Positions 1 through 8,804 of a DNA stretch of 64,000 nt are shown piece after piece. The position numbers were made by a program, and so were the translations under genes. The stretch spans positions 720,908 through 784,907 of the forward strand of contig NZ_MJAH01000002.1 of NCBI RefSeq assembly GCF_001746295.1, given 5' to 3'. This DNA comes from Streptomyces sp. LUP47B. GTDB lineage: Bacteria > Actinomycetota > Actinomycetes > Streptomycetales > Streptomycetaceae. The stretch's first letter is position 1; every line of letters starts with the position of its first letter. The notes beneath the pieces are model-generated. The model had not been told where the DNA came from, made no database searches, and saw only the letters and a list, made by a program, of their open reading frames with translations.

Positions 1-517
1 CGCGCTGCTCGCCACGATCGCCGGGAACGGCCGGATCGTGGTCGAGCCGGAGGCGGCCGACATGATCGTGCGGTCCTGTGCCGGGGTGCCGCTCGCGCTA
101 CGGGCCGCCGCGATCCGGCTCGCCGCCCGTCCGCACCGGCCGGCGGCGCGGCTGGCCCGGCGGCTGGCCGACCCCGCGCTGCGGCTCGGCGAGCTGCGCA
201 TCGGCGACCTGGACGTGGGCCGCGTCCTCGGCTCCGCGCTGCGGGCGCGGCCGCAGGCCGAACGGGATCTCGCGGGTGTGCTGGCGTCGCCCGCCGGCGG
301 CACGTTCACCGCGGCCGAGGCCGGAGTGGAGGCCGGGCTGTCCGAGGACATGGCCGAGGAACTGCTGGAGCGGCTGGTCGAGGGCGCGCTGCTGGAGATG
401 GCGGGCATCGACGCGGAGGGCCGCCCGCGCTACCGCTTCCACGAACTGGTACGCCTGGCGGCGGTGACCGGGAGCGCCGGCAAGACCGCCGACCGGCGGC
501 TCACGGCGGCGGGTTGA
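1..517 (+). CDS. AfsR/SARP-type regulator, C-terminal part (5' end outside window)
   Basis: The reading frame is open to the left window edge, so only about 171 C-terminal residues are visible. They match the end of the NB-ARC region of AfsR-like regulators: a GVPLALR motif (GLPLAL in the family) is followed by a run rich in RLAARP and RLADP, and then by a short winged-helix-like segment ending in YRFHELVR. Such proteins are usually ATP-binding switch regulators of secondary metabolism with an N-terminal SARP DNA-binding domain, which cannot be seen here. No TPR repeats follow before the stop, so the protein ends soon after the NB-ARC module. The family call rests on motif recognition and the target genes are unknown. 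Confidence 0.6.
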   Translation, partial: ALLATIAGNGRIVVEPEAADMIVRSCAGVPLALRAAAIRLAARPHRPAARLARRLADPALRLGELRIGDLDVGRVLGSALRARPQAERDLAGVLASPAGGTFTAAEAGVEAGLSEDMAEELLERLVEGALLEMAGIDAEGRPRYRFHELVRLAAVTGSAGKTADRRLTAAG

Positions 518-732
518 GCGCCGGTCCTACGGCCGTCACGGCGCGCTACGCGAGTTGATCCGCTCTCCCCCGCCGAGCTCCCACGGCGAGCCCTCGCGAC
601 AGCCCGGTGAGCCGGCCCGAGCCCTGGGGGTATGCCCAGCCCTACCCCAAGTCTCGTCCCTGCCGCACTGCGCCGGAGTGTCCGCACGCGGTTTCGTGGA
701 CTCACCGAGAGGACGAGAGAGGCGGCACCCGG

Positions 733-1245
733 ATGACGGCTTGGCTGGCGGAGCAGATGGCGGCGCACGGCGGCGTCGGCATTCTCGCCGTGGTGCTGCT
801 GCCCGCGCTGGAGGCGGCTCTGCCGGTGATCGGCGCGCTGCTGCCGGGGCAGACGGCGGTCGTGCTGGGCGGGATGCTCGCCTGGCAGGGCCATGTGACG
901 GTCGAGGCGGCGCTGCTCACCGCGCTCATCGGTGCCGTCCTCGGCAACCTGGCCGGATACGCGGTCGGGCGGCGCTGGAAGGGCCGGGTGCTGGCACCGC
1001 TCCAGGCACGGGCGGGCGGACGCCGGTACACCGAGCGGGCTCTCGGGCTCATCGAACGCCGGGGCGCCGGCGCGGTGTTCGTCGGCCGCTTCACCGCCGT
1101 CCTGCGCACCCTGGTGCCGACCCTGTGCGGGGCGACCCGGATGCCGTTGCGGCGCTATCTGCTGTGGTCCGTGGTCAGCAGCGCGGTGTGGGCCCCGGCG
1201 TTCGTCCTCATCGGCTATGTCATCGGGCCCGCCGGACCCGGGTGA
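733..1245 (+). CDS. DedA-family membrane protein
   Basis: This is a 170-residue polytopic membrane protein. The family signature is visible: an LLPGQTAVVLGG motif near residue 35 and a GRF-x-R-TLVPTLCGATRMP stretch around residues 120-140, the region holding the conserved Arg of DedA/SNARE-associated proteins. DedA proteins are thought to move or scramble lipids, including undecaprenyl phosphate, and to maintain membrane potential. At 170 residues it is slightly short for the family (about 200). The frame stays open upstream, but the ATG at 733 is preceded by a purine-rich GAGAGAGG stretch and the upstream residues do not look like a membrane protein. Confidence 0.8.
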   Translation: MTAWLAEQMAAHGGVGILAVVLLPALEAALPVIGALLPGQTAVVLGGMLAWQGHVTVEAALLTALIGAVLGNLAGYAVGRRWKGRVLAPLQARAGGRRYTERALGLIERRGAGAVFVGRFTAVLRTLVPTLCGATRMPLRRYLLWSVVSSAVWAPAFVLIGYVIGPAGPG

Positions 1246-1436
1246 CAGCGCCCAGGCGGCGGCCCACGCAGCCTGTTGCCACGGCAGTCACCTGCCACGC
1301 GCAACGCCGGTCCCGGCACCTCGGCCCCGCCCACAATGGCCGTGCCGGCGCCGGCTCCCCAAGGGCCTGTCCGGGCCCCGACCCCTCCGTCCCGCCCAGG
1401 TGCGCGGGAGGACCGACACCGAACGAGTTGGGACAG

Positions 1437-2174
1437 ATGAACAACGACGCCATCCAGTTGCGCTCCGTCAGCAGGAGCTTCGGGTCGGGCGACAGCGCCG
1501 TGACGGCCCTCGACCAGGTCTCCCTCTCCTTCCCGCGCGGTACCTTCACCGCTGTCATGGGCCCCTCCGGCTCCGGCAAGTCGACCCTGCTCCAGTGCGC
1601 GGCGGGGCTGGACCGTCCCACCTCGGGTTCGGTCTCGGTGGGCGGCACCGAGCTGACCAGGCTCAGTGAGACCAAGCTGACGCTGCTGCGACGCGAGCGC
1701 ATCGGGTTCGTCTTCCAGGCGTTCAACCTGCTGCCCGCGCTGACCGCCGAGCAGAACGTCGCCCTGCCGCTGAGGCTGGCCGGCCGGCGGGTGCCGAAGT
1801 CCCAGGTCCGGGAGGTGCTCCAGCAGGTGGGTCTCGGCGAGCGTGCCCGGCACCGGCCCACCGAGATGTCCGGTGGCCAGCAGCAGCGCGTCGCGCTGGC
1901 CCGCGCGCTGATCACACGCCCCGATGTCCTCTTCGGCGACGAGCCGACCGGCGCCCTGGACTCGCAGACCAGCCGTGAGGTGCTGACACTGCTGCGCTCC
2001 ATGGTCGACCGCGAGGGACAGACGATCATCATGGTCACCCACGACCCGGTGGCCGCCTCGTACGCCGACCGCGTGGTCTTCCTCGTCGACGGCCGTGTCA
2101 ACGGTGAGCTGATCGGCGCGAGCGCGGACGACATCGCGGCCCGGATGACCAAGCTGGAGGCAGTGCCGTGCTGA
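1437..2174 (+). CDS. ABC transporter ATP-binding protein (MacB/LolD type)
   Basis: This is a 245-residue nucleotide-binding subunit. The Walker A motif GPSGSGKST lies at residues 42-50, the Q-loop Gln at 94, the signature SGGQQQR at 145-151, Walker B VLFGDEP at 164-170 and the H-loop His at 202. The sequence type (FQAFNLLPALTAEQNV, DEPTGALDS) is that of MacB/LolD/FtsE-like ATPases that work with FtsX-type permeases. The start codon of the permease lies inside its last codons (7-nt overlap), so the two are co-translated. ATG 1437 was chosen because similarity to the family begins there; the frame is open far upstream without recognisable protein. The substrate is unknown: an antimicrobial peptide, lipid or lipoprotein is possible. 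Confidence 0.9.
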   Translation: MNNDAIQLRSVSRSFGSGDSAVTALDQVSLSFPRGTFTAVMGPSGSGKSTLLQCAAGLDRPTSGSVSVGGTELTRLSETKLTLLRRERIGFVFQAFNLLPALTAEQNVALPLRLAGRRVPKSQVREVLQQVGLGERARHRPTEMSGGQQQRVALARALITRPDVLFGDEPTGALDSQTSREVLTLLRSMVDREGQTIIMVTHDPVAASYADRVVFLVDGRVNGELIGASADDIAARMTKLEAVPC

Positions 2175-4609
2175 GCGTCGCCCTGCGCACCCTGCGTACC
2201 CGCTGGGTCACCTTCGTCGGCAGCTTCGTCGCGCTCTCGCTGGGTGTCGCCCTGCTCGCCGTGATGGGCCTGGCTCTCGCCTCCTCCCTGGACGCGCCCG
2301 AGCGACAGCCGGAGCGGTTCGCCGCGGCACCGGTCGTCGTCCAGGGGCAGGACACGCTGTCCGTGCCGACCCCGATCGGCGACCGCACCCAGAAGCTCGC
2401 CCACCCGCGGGCAGTGCCCGAGGAGACCGTGGCGAAGCTGCGGCGGCTCGGCACGGTCGTCGCGGACCGGTCCTTCGCCGTGCGGGCCGCCACAGGCCCC
2501 GGCGACCTGGTCGGCCACCCCTGGTCCACGGCCGCCTTCGCACCGTACGAGATCGAGGCGGGCCGTGCTCCCCGCGCAGCCGACGAAGTGGTCGTCAGCG
2601 GCGACTGGGCGCGGCCCGGTGAGCGCGTCACGACCGACCGCGGCACCGTGACGGTGGTCGGCACCGTCGCCTCGCGCGACTTCGAGGAGGCCGTCTTCTA
2701 CACCGACGCCCGTGCCGCCGAACTGTCCCCCAAGAGCACCCAGTTGGTGGTCGAGGCAGATGCGGCGGAGGTGCGCGAGGCCGTCGGGGGCCTGGATCTC
2801 CAGGTCCTCACCGGCACCGACCGCCGTCTCGCGGACGCCGACCCGGACCGCGACAGCGAGGCGCTCACCGCGATGAACGCCATGTTCGGCACCGCCGGCG
2901 GGGTCACCGCGTTCGTGTCGGTGTTCGTGGTGGCGTCCACGTTCGCCTTCGCGGTCGCCCAGCGGCGTCGGGAGTTCGGCCTGCTGCGCACCGCGGGGGC
3001 CACGCCCGGCCAGATCCGGCGGATGGTGTTCGCGGAGGCCCTGGTGGTCGGCGTGCTGGCGTCGGCGGCCGGCTGTGCGCTGGGTGCGTACGGCGCCCCG
3101 AAGCTCGCCGCGTGGGTGGTCGACGGCGATCTCGCGCCCAGCTGGTTCACCATCGGCGACTTCACCTGGCCGTACCACATGGCCTTCTGGACCGGTCTGC
3201 TCGTCGCGCTGTTCGGGGTGATCGCCGCGTCCTGGCGGGCCGGCCGCACCGGGCCCACCCAGGCGCTGCGCGAGGCGTCCGTGGACACCAAGGCGATGAC
3301 CTGGGGCCGCTGGGTGTTCGGGGCGGGGCTGCTGGTGACCGCGGCGGTGACGTTGGGGCTCGCCCTGTTCTCCGACCCGGGCGAGCTGCTGCACCGCAAG
3401 ACCTATGTGAGCCGTCCGATGCTGCTGATCACCGCGATCGCACTGCTCGCGCCGATCCTGGTGCGTCCGCTCACCCGGCTGATCGCCTGGCTGCCGGCCC
3501 AACTGCCCGGCGCGGGCGGGATGCTGGTGCGGGAGAACGCGGCCGCCGGCATCCGTCGGACGGCGGCGATCGCGGCGCCCGTCCTGGTCACCGTCGCCCT
3601 CGCGGGCTCGTTGCTGGGCGCCACGGCCACCCTGAACGAGGCGAAGGCCACCGAGACCCGCGAGCAGACGGCCGCCTCGTTCGTCGTCACCCCGGCCGGG
3701 GACGCCGGGTTCGACGCGGCGACGGTGAAGAAGCTCAAAGCGGTCAAGGGTGCCGTGGTCTCGACGACCTCGTCGAGTGCCGTGTACGTCCTGGAGGAGG
3801 GTGTCGCGCTCATCAAGTCCGAGGCCCGCGCGGCCGAGGCGGGCCCCCTCGCGAAGACCGTGCATCTGCCGCTGGCCGCCGGGAAGGTGAGCGATCTCGA
3901 CGACGACTCGATCATCGTCAACGAGGAGTGGGAGAAGCACACCGTCGGACAGAGCGTGGACGTATGGCTCGGGGACGGCACGAAGAAGTCGCTGCGGATC
4001 GCCGCGGTGATGACGACCGGCACCGGCAACAACGGCGCCTACGTCACGCCCGCCAACGCCCCCGGCGCGAGCGTCGACCGGGTGGACGTGGCTCTCGCCG
4101 ACGGTGCCGACCCGGCCGCCGTGGCCGCCGCGCTCACCACGGCGGGCGGACATGTCTTCACCAAGGCCCAGTGGGTGCAGGCCAGTTACCCCGAGACCAA
4201 CCGGACCACCCGGTACGGCTTCATACTGGTCCTCGGCATCGCCCTCCTGTACACCGGGATCTCCCTGGCCAACACGATGGTCATGGCGACCTCCGACCGG
4301 GTGCGCGACCTGGCCGTCCTGCGGCTGGCCGGGGCCACCCAGTGGCAGGTGCTGCGGCTGGTCGCCGGCGAGGCCCTGATGGTCGTCGCGGTCGGCGGAG
4401 TGCTCGGACTCCTGGTCGCCGGGCTCAACCTGGCGGGCATGTGGAGCGCGCTCGGTCTGCTGTCGGTGTGGAGCCCGGTGGAGATGCCGTGGGCGGAACT
4501 CGGGGCGACCGTGGGTGCCTGTGCCGTGCTCGCGGTGGTGTTCTCGGTCGCCCCCGCCGGGCTGGCCATGCGGCGCCGGGCGGTGGAACTGGCCGGCATG
4601 CGGGAGTGA
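2168..4609 (+). CDS. FtsX-like ABC transporter permease
   Basis: This 813-residue permease begins with a GTG overlapping the end of the ATPase gene by 7 nt. The N-terminal membrane segment is followed by an extracytoplasmic domain. The first FtsX core (about residues 235-370) carries the typical FAVAQRRREFGLLRTAGATPGQIRR segment, with helices before and after. A second extracytoplasmic domain and a second FtsX core (about 690-800) with DRVRDLAVLRLAGATQWQV follow. The duplicated-FtsX layout is typical of actinobacterial peptide or lipid exporters and of bacitracin-type resistance transporters. No adjacent two-component system is visible, so the inducer cannot be inferred. Confidence 0.88.
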   Translation: MLSVALRTLRTRWVTFVGSFVALSLGVALLAVMGLALASSLDAPERQPERFAAAPVVVQGQDTLSVPTPIGDRTQKLAHPRAVPEETVAKLRRLGTVVADRSFAVRAATGPGDLVGHPWSTAAFAPYEIEAGRAPRAADEVVVSGDWARPGERVTTDRGTVTVVGTVASRDFEEAVFYTDARAAELSPKSTQLVVEADAAEVREAVGGLDLQVLTGTDRRLADADPDRDSEALTAMNAMFGTAGGVTAFVSVFVVASTFAFAVAQRRREFGLLRTAGATPGQIRRMVFAEALVVGVLASAAGCALGAYGAPKLAAWVVDGDLAPSWFTIGDFTWPYHMAFWTGLLVALFGVIAASWRAGRTGPTQALREASVDTKAMTWGRWVFGAGLLVTAAVTLGLALFSDPGELLHRKTYVSRPMLLITAIALLAPILVRPLTRLIAWLPAQLPGAGGMLVRENAAAGIRRTAAIAAPVLVTVALAGSLLGATATLNEAKATETREQTAASFVVTPAGDAGFDAATVKKLKAVKGAVVSTTSSSAVYVLEEGVALIKSEARAAEAGPLAKTVHLPLAAGKVSDLDDDSIIVNEEWEKHTVGQSVDVWLGDGTKKSLRIAAVMTTGTGNNGAYVTPANAPGASVDRVDVALADGADPAAVAAALTTAGGHVFTKAQWVQASYPETNRTTRYGFILVLGIALLYTGISLANTMVMATSDRVRDLAVLRLAGATQWQVLRLVAGEALMVVAVGGVLGLLVAGLNLAGMWSALGLLSVWSPVEMPWAELGATVGACAVLAVVFSVAPAGLAMRRRAVELAGMRE

Positions 4610-4696
4610 CTCCCTGATCCGGCGCCGATCGGTACCTCCCCCGTCCCGGTCGGCGTCACCCCGCTCGCGGGCCCACCCCGGGGCCACGGGCGGAGC

Positions 4697-4734
4697 GACG
4701 GCCGGGCCGCCTCTCGCAGGGCGACCCGGCCGTC
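4697..4734 (+). terminator. Hairpin after the ABC transporter operon
   Basis: A near-perfect inverted repeat (GACGGCCGGG... and ...CCCGGCCGTC) with an 8-nt loop lies about 90 bp after the permease stop. It has no strong T-run, as is common for Streptomyces terminators. Confidence 0.6.
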
Positions 4735-4777
4735 GTACGACTACAACCCACTGTTCCGCTACGGCGGTACGGCGCAT

Positions 4778-4791
4778 GTTTCACGTGAAAC
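4778..4791. promoter_or_regulatory. parS site (ParB-binding palindrome)
   Basis: A perfect GTTTCACGTGAAAC palindrome, flanked T...A to give 16 bp. It is the outermost perfect parS in the window, about 40 kb from oriC, in the non-coding gap after the ABC operon. ParB nucleates on such sites to build the segregation complex. Confidence 0.92.
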
Positions 4792-4895
4792 AACGGGCAC
4801 AAAAAATCAGGCCGCGGGGTCGTACACCTCTGCCATCGCGACCGCGATCCTGCGTGGCCCGGTGAACGGCTCACGGCCGTGGGCGGCCACCCGCC

Positions 4896-5138
4896 GTGCA
4901 CGGCACCGAGATGTACGCCCTGGTCGGCCAGGAACAGCCGGGCCGCAGCCCTGAACAGGCCGACCGTGACACGCGTATCCGCGACATCGTCCTCGACTTC
5001 GTCACCGGCGAGCAGACCCGCCTGTGGCCCGCCGTCACGGACCGGCCCACCTCGGGAAGCGTCGGCAAACCTCCCCACGAGCCCGGCGCCCGCTACCAGG
5101 CGGTCCTCGACCTGTTCAAGAACATCGCCCGCCCCTGA
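4896..5138 (+). CDS. Small hypothetical protein
   Basis: An 80-residue open frame starting with GTG, with consistently G/C third positions, which argues for real coding. No clear ribosome site precedes it. The protein is charged, with no membrane segment or signal peptide, and I recognise no domain. It starts about 100 bp after a parS site. It may be a genuine small gene or the surviving 3' part of a degraded longer one. Confidence 0.4.
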   Translation: MHGTEMYALVGQEQPGRSPEQADRDTRIRDIVLDFVTGEQTRLWPAVTDRPTSGSVGKPPHEPGARYQAVLDLFKNIARP

Positions 5139-5322
5139 CGGTCACCGGGGCGCCGGTCCGGGCGACGACGGCCCGCATCGTCGCCGGTGCGGCGTCGCCG
5201 GCGGCTGTCGGTCGGCCTCATGCCGAGTTCCTCCACGCTGTTCGCCCCCTGTCGCGCAAGCCCGGCCGGGTGCGGATCGGAGCGAAGGCGTTCGTTTCCG
5301 TTCACGTGTCGGTCCTCACTTC

Positions 5323-6237
5323 TCACGTCGCGTAGGCGGCCGGGGTGAGGCCGGTGCGGTCGCGGAAGAAGCGGCCGAAGTTCGCGGGATCGGTGAAGCC
5401 GAGGTGGACGGCCACCGTCCGGGCATCCCATCGGGCAGCTCCCAGTAGGCGCCGGGCTTCCAGGAGGCGCCGCTCGTCGATGAGTTCACGTACCCCCTTG
5501 CCGGTGGCGTCCCGGGCGGCGCGGCTCAGGGTGCGGACCGAACACCCGAGCAACTCGGCATAGTCCGCGGCTTGGTGCAGCTCCCGGAAGTGCAGCTCCA
5601 GGGCGTCCAGGAAGCGCACGTACCGGTCGGCACGGTCCGTGCCGGCCGTGGCCGTGCCGATGGGGGCGATGCCCGGCGAGTTGGCCAGGCGCAGCAGCAG
5701 CGATTCGAGCAGGCTGCGCCGCAGGGCGTGGTGGACGTCGAGGGGGCGGCGCCCCAGTGCGCGGTGTTCGTCCAGGAGCTGGAGTGCCGTCTGCTGGAGC
5801 CAGGCGGTGTCGTCGGGGTGCGGGCCGAGCACGGCGGGGGCGTCGTGCGCGGTGAGCGGGGCCAGCAGACGGGCGAGGTCGGGCCGCAGCACGTCCGGTT
5901 CGAACAGGATGAACGGGCCGCGGGCCGCGCCGGGCGGATGCCAGCACTGCGCGTGCCCGGGACGCACCCACAGCCACTGGCCGGGGGCGACGGTCCGCGT
6001 CACGTGGTCGACGTCGTGCCGCAACTCACCCTCGGTGACCAGGATCAGGTAGTGGAAGGTGGCACGGCCAGGACGGGGCGGGCTCCACGGCCAGTCGTCG
6101 TGCTGGGCGAAGAACTCCTCGACGGTACTCACCTCAAGGCCGTAGGGAGTACCGACCGGGGGCTGGAAACCGTACAGCGGAACCGCAGCCGGTCCGGCCT
6201 GCCCGCTCGACCCCGAGTGTCGCCTGTCGACCATCAT
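5323..6237 (-). CDS. AraC-family transcriptional regulator with N-terminal cupin domain
   Basis: This is a 304-residue regulator. Residues about 30-130 form a cupin-type sensing domain (FHYLILVTEGELRHDVDH, then VAPGQWLWVRPGHAQ). The C-terminal 100 residues carry the two helix-turn-helix motifs of AraC proteins; the final segment TVAVHLGFTDPANFGRFFRDRTGLTPAAYA is diagnostic. The gene is divergent from the MmcQ-like pair starting 130 bp away, which makes that pair the likely target. Two adjacent ATGs can serve as start (6237 or 6234); the first was chosen. The ligand is unknown. Confidence 0.88.
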   Translation of the reverse strand: MMVDRRHSGSSGQAGPAAVPLYGFQPPVGTPYGLEVSTVEEFFAQHDDWPWSPPRPGRATFHYLILVTEGELRHDVDHVTRTVAPGQWLWVRPGHAQCWHPPGAARGPFILFEPDVLRPDLARLLAPLTAHDAPAVLGPHPDDTAWLQQTALQLLDEHRALGRRPLDVHHALRRSLLESLLLRLANSPGIAPIGTATAGTDRADRYVRFLDALELHFRELHQAADYAELLGCSVRTLSRAARDATGKGVRELIDERRLLEARRLLGAARWDARTVAVHLGFTDPANFGRFFRDRTGLTPAAYAT

Positions 6238-6366
6238 GTGTCCGCAGCCTACCGCCCTTCCCGTCGGCTTCGACGCAAGGATGGGAGGTGCCACCGCGCC
6301 TGCGCGGCGCGCCCTCCGCCTCCTTCGACGCCCCAGTCCGTCACCACCCGAGAAGGCTCACCACCC

Positions 6367-6762
6367 ATGAATGGATCCGCCCTGCACAAGACCGCCGCCG
6401 CCTGCGCCGAGGAGCTTCCCGGAGCCCAGCTCGAGCATCCCTTCGGTGACGACTGGGAGGTCTTCAAGGTACGAGGCAAGGTGTTCATGCTGATGACCGA
6501 AGTCCCCGGGCGTCCCGTCGTGATCCTCAAGGCGGACCCCGGCGAGGCCGACGCCCTGCGGGAGCAGTACAGCCACATCACGCCCGGCTACCACATGAAC
6601 AAGAAGCACTGGATCACCCTGGAGAGCGGGGAGGGCGTCGACAAGGAGCTCATCAAGGAGCTCGTCACCGACTCCTACCGGCTCGTCGTCGCCCACCTGC
6701 CCAGGGCCGTGCGGCCCGTCGACCCGCACACCTACGGCACCGGCACGCGGGCGGCCCGGTGA
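6367..6762 (+). CDS. MmcQ/YjbR family protein (first of tandem pair)
   Basis: A 131-residue protein of the MmcQ/YjbR (CyaY-like fold) family: HPFGDDWEVFKVRGKVFMLM near the N terminus, VVILKADP, then the family core YHMNKKHWITLE and a C-terminal LVTDSYRLVVAHLP. Family members are small DNA-binding-like or unassigned proteins without a proven reaction. The GTG of the next paralogue overlaps its stop by 4 nt, so both are made from one message. A divergent AraC regulator lies upstream. Confidence 0.85.
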   Translation: MNGSALHKTAAACAEELPGAQLEHPFGDDWEVFKVRGKVFMLMTEVPGRPVVILKADPGEADALREQYSHITPGYHMNKKHWITLESGEGVDKELIKELVTDSYRLVVAHLPRAVRPVDPHTYGTGTRAAR

Positions 6763-7127
6763 GCGCGGCCGGCGACCGGCTCCAGGACACCGCCCGCCAA
6801 GCGGCCCTGGCCCTCCCCGACGTCAGCCACGGCCACCCCTTCACCCCGGGACTCGACGTGTACAAGGTCGCGGGCAAGGTGTTCCTGATCGTCACCGACG
6901 ACCCGGACGATCAGATCATCACGGTCAAGTGCGAACCCGAACGCGCCCGCGCTCACGTACGCGGCTACGCCTCGATCACACCGGGCCGCTACCTCGACAA
7001 ACGCCACTGGATCTCCCTGGGCCCGGGACCCGGCATCACCGAGCGGCTGGTCACCGACGCGGTCGAGGATTCCTACGACCTGGTCGTCGAGCGGCTGCCT
7101 CGACGCGAGCGCCCCAGTGCCCCATGA
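6759..7127 (+). CDS. MmcQ/YjbR family protein (second of tandem pair)
   Basis: A 122-residue paralogue of the preceding gene with the same landmarks in the same order: HPFTPGLDVYKVAGKVFLIV, ITVKCEP, YLDKRHWISLG and VEDSYDLVVERLP. It begins with a GTG inside the GTGA overlap of the upstream stop. The pair probably arose by duplication and may form a heterodimer. Function is unknown. Confidence 0.85.
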   Translation: MSAAGDRLQDTARQAALALPDVSHGHPFTPGLDVYKVAGKVFLIVTDDPDDQIITVKCEPERARAHVRGYASITPGRYLDKRHWISLGPGPGITERLVTDAVEDSYDLVVERLPRRERPSAP

Positions 7128-7297
7128 GCACTGCGAGCTGCCCCGCGAACAGCGAGCCTCGCCGCCACCGACCCGGAAGCCGACCCTCCCCGGAAGACAA
7201 CGAACAGCACCAAAAGCAGGGCCCCGATACCGTGAGATACCTCACCGCCGAGACCCTGCCACGTCCGTCTCCGGGCAGGCACGACCCGACAACGAGA

Positions 7298-7340
7298 AAC
7301 GGGCCCTCACCATGACTTTCGTCACTGGTGAAGACCCGTT
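7298..7340 (-). terminator. Terminator of tRNA-Leu
   Basis: Inverted repeat AACGGG...CCCGTT with further internal pairing (TCACCA/TGGTGA, TGAC/GTCA) around a TTTC loop. Read on the minus strand it lies just downstream of the tRNA and is followed by a T-rich GTTTCTCGTT. Confidence 0.65.
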
Positions 7341-7354
7341 CCGTCGGTTCTTCA

Positions 7355-7441
7355 TGGTGCGCGAGGGGGGAGTTGAACCCCCACGCCCTTTCGGGCACTG
7401 GAACCTGAATCCAGCGCGTCTGCCTATTCCGCCACCCGCGC
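7355..7441 (-). tRNA. tRNA-Leu (anticodon CAG)
   Basis: The reverse complement folds as a class II tRNA: acceptor GCGCGGG pairs with CTCGCGC (one G-U), anticodon stem CTGGA/TCCAG encloses TTCAGGT with CAG at 34-36, a variable arm TGCCCGAAAGGGCG is present, and the T-loop is GTTCAACTC. The 3' CCA is encoded. A leucine tRNA beside fhaA is also found in Mycobacterium. Confidence 0.95.
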
Positions 7442-7909
7442 ATTGGGTGTGTCCTCGGGCTCCTGGCCTTGCGGTGCGGCGCCTTCCGACACGCAGAACA
7501 TTAGCACGGTGGAGGAGGTGGATTCACATCCCATATCCGGGGGCAGCCGCCCACCAGCGGGTTCGGCAGCGGTCCACCGAACCCGGGTGCCGTCGGCCAC
7601 GTAACCACCTGTGCTTGTTCACGTATCAACCTCGTACCGGTAGCACCCGTCTCCCCAGGAGCCGGTCGGGCTCCACAGTCAGGTGCGGGACACTGGTCTG
7701 CGGCCGCCTCTACGATCCTTGACAGAGGAGTTCGACAGCGGAGTTCGAAGTGGAGCTCCACAGGGAACTTCGGAGGCGTCGACACCCGTCGACAGTGCCG
7801 ACAGGGGGAACCAGCCGATTCACCGGCGCGTGGATACGATCAGTAAGCAGTACCAGGTAAGCAGCACACAGCGCAGTACCCAGGACGGCAAGGACGGAGG
7901 AGGTGCCTC
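7442..7909. promoter_or_regulatory. Non-coding region between tRNA-Leu and fhaA
   Basis: This 468-bp stretch has no credible gene. It should hold the minus-strand tRNA promoter and the plus-strand promoter of the fhaA operon. A perfect 12-bp palindrome GTGGAGCTCCAC lies at 7750-7761, inside a wider imperfect CGAAGT...ACTTCG repeat, and a GTCGAC-ACCC-GTCGAC repeat lies nearer the gene. No promoter hexamers were convincing. Confidence 0.5.
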
Positions 7910-8794
7910 ATGGGAGTCCTGAAGAAGTTCGAGCAGCGTCTCGAAGGTCTGGTCAACGGCACCTTCGCCAAGGTGTTCAAGTCCGAGGTGCAGCCGGTGG
8001 AGATCGCGGGCGCGCTCCAGCGGGAGTGCGACAACAACGCCACCATCTGGAACCGCGACCGCACGGTCGTACCCAATGACTTCATCGTGGAGCTGAGCAC
8101 GCCGGACTTCGAGCGGCTCAGCCCCTACTCGGGCCAGCTCGGCGACGAACTCGCCAGCATGGTGCGCGACTACGCCAAGCAGCAGCGCTACACCTTCATG
8201 GGCCCGATCAAGGTCAACCTGGAGAAGGCGGACGACCTCGACACCGGTCTGTACCGGGTGCGCAGCCGTACGCTCGCCGGCTCCACCGACCAGCAGGCTC
8301 CCGGAACCGCGGCCCCGGCCGCCCGGCCCGCCGCGCCGGGCGCGGGAGCCGGTGGCTACGGCTACCCGCCGGCCGCTCCGGCAGGCGCTCCGCCCATGCC
8401 GTCCGCCCCGCCTCCCGGCCGTGGCGCCCCCGGCGGCTACGGCTATCCGCAGCCGGCCCAGGCCCAGCGCCCCGGCGCCGGCGGCCCGGTCGGCGCGCCC
8501 GCGCCGGGCTCCCGTACCCGCCACTGGATCGAGATCAACGGCACCCGCCATCAGATCTCCCGCGCCACGCTGGTGCTGGGCCGCAGCACCGAAGCCGACG
8601 TGCGGATCGACGACCCCGGCGTCTCGCGCCGGCACTGTGAGATCCGGACCGGAACGCCCTCGACGATCCAGGATCTCGGGTCCACCAACGGCATCGTGGT
8701 GGACGGGCAGCACACCACCCGCGCTACGCTCCGCGACGGCTCGCGGATCGTCGTGGGCAGTACCACCATCATTTACCGGCAAGCCGAAGGGTGA
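7910..8794 (+). CDS. fhaA: FhaA: DUF3662 and FHA domain protein
   Basis: A 294-residue cytoplasmic adaptor. Residues 1-115 form the DUF3662 domain (starting MGVLKKFEQRLEGLVNG), residues about 125-200 are a Gly/Pro/Tyr-rich linker, and residues about 205-290 are an FHA domain with GRSTEADVRIDDPGVSRRHC and DLGSTNG, the phosphothreonine-binding loops. In mycobacteria FhaA binds the PknB-phosphorylated MurJ-linked pseudokinase and so controls peptidoglycan precursor export; the homologues of both partners are in this window. It is the first gene of the fhaA-fhaB-pstP-rodA-pbpA-pknB run. ATG 7910 follows a GGAGGAGG ribosome site. Confidence 0.95.
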   Translation: MGVLKKFEQRLEGLVNGTFAKVFKSEVQPVEIAGALQRECDNNATIWNRDRTVVPNDFIVELSTPDFERLSPYSGQLGDELASMVRDYAKQQRYTFMGPIKVNLEKADDLDTGLYRVRSRTLAGSTDQQAPGTAAPAARPAAPGAGAGGYGYPPAAPAGAPPMPSAPPPGRGAPGGYGYPQPAQAQRPGAGGPVGAPAPGSRTRHWIEINGTRHQISRATLVLGRSTEADVRIDDPGVSRRHCEIRTGTPSTIQDLGSTNGIVVDGQHTTRATLRDGSRIVVGSTTIIYRQAEG

Positions 8795-8804
8795 AGCGGG
8801 GGCA

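Noticed and set aside
1220..4777. A very long minus-strand open frame opposite the ABC transporter
   Set aside because: Its composition (Arg/His/Gly/Gln-rich, no domain) is what the antisense of high-GC coding DNA gives. The plus strand holds clear ABC motifs.
4776..4865. Short frame starting in the parS (MFHVKQ...)
   Set aside because: The ATG comes from the parS palindrome itself. The same MFHVK start appears at other parS sites, so it reflects the site and not a gene.
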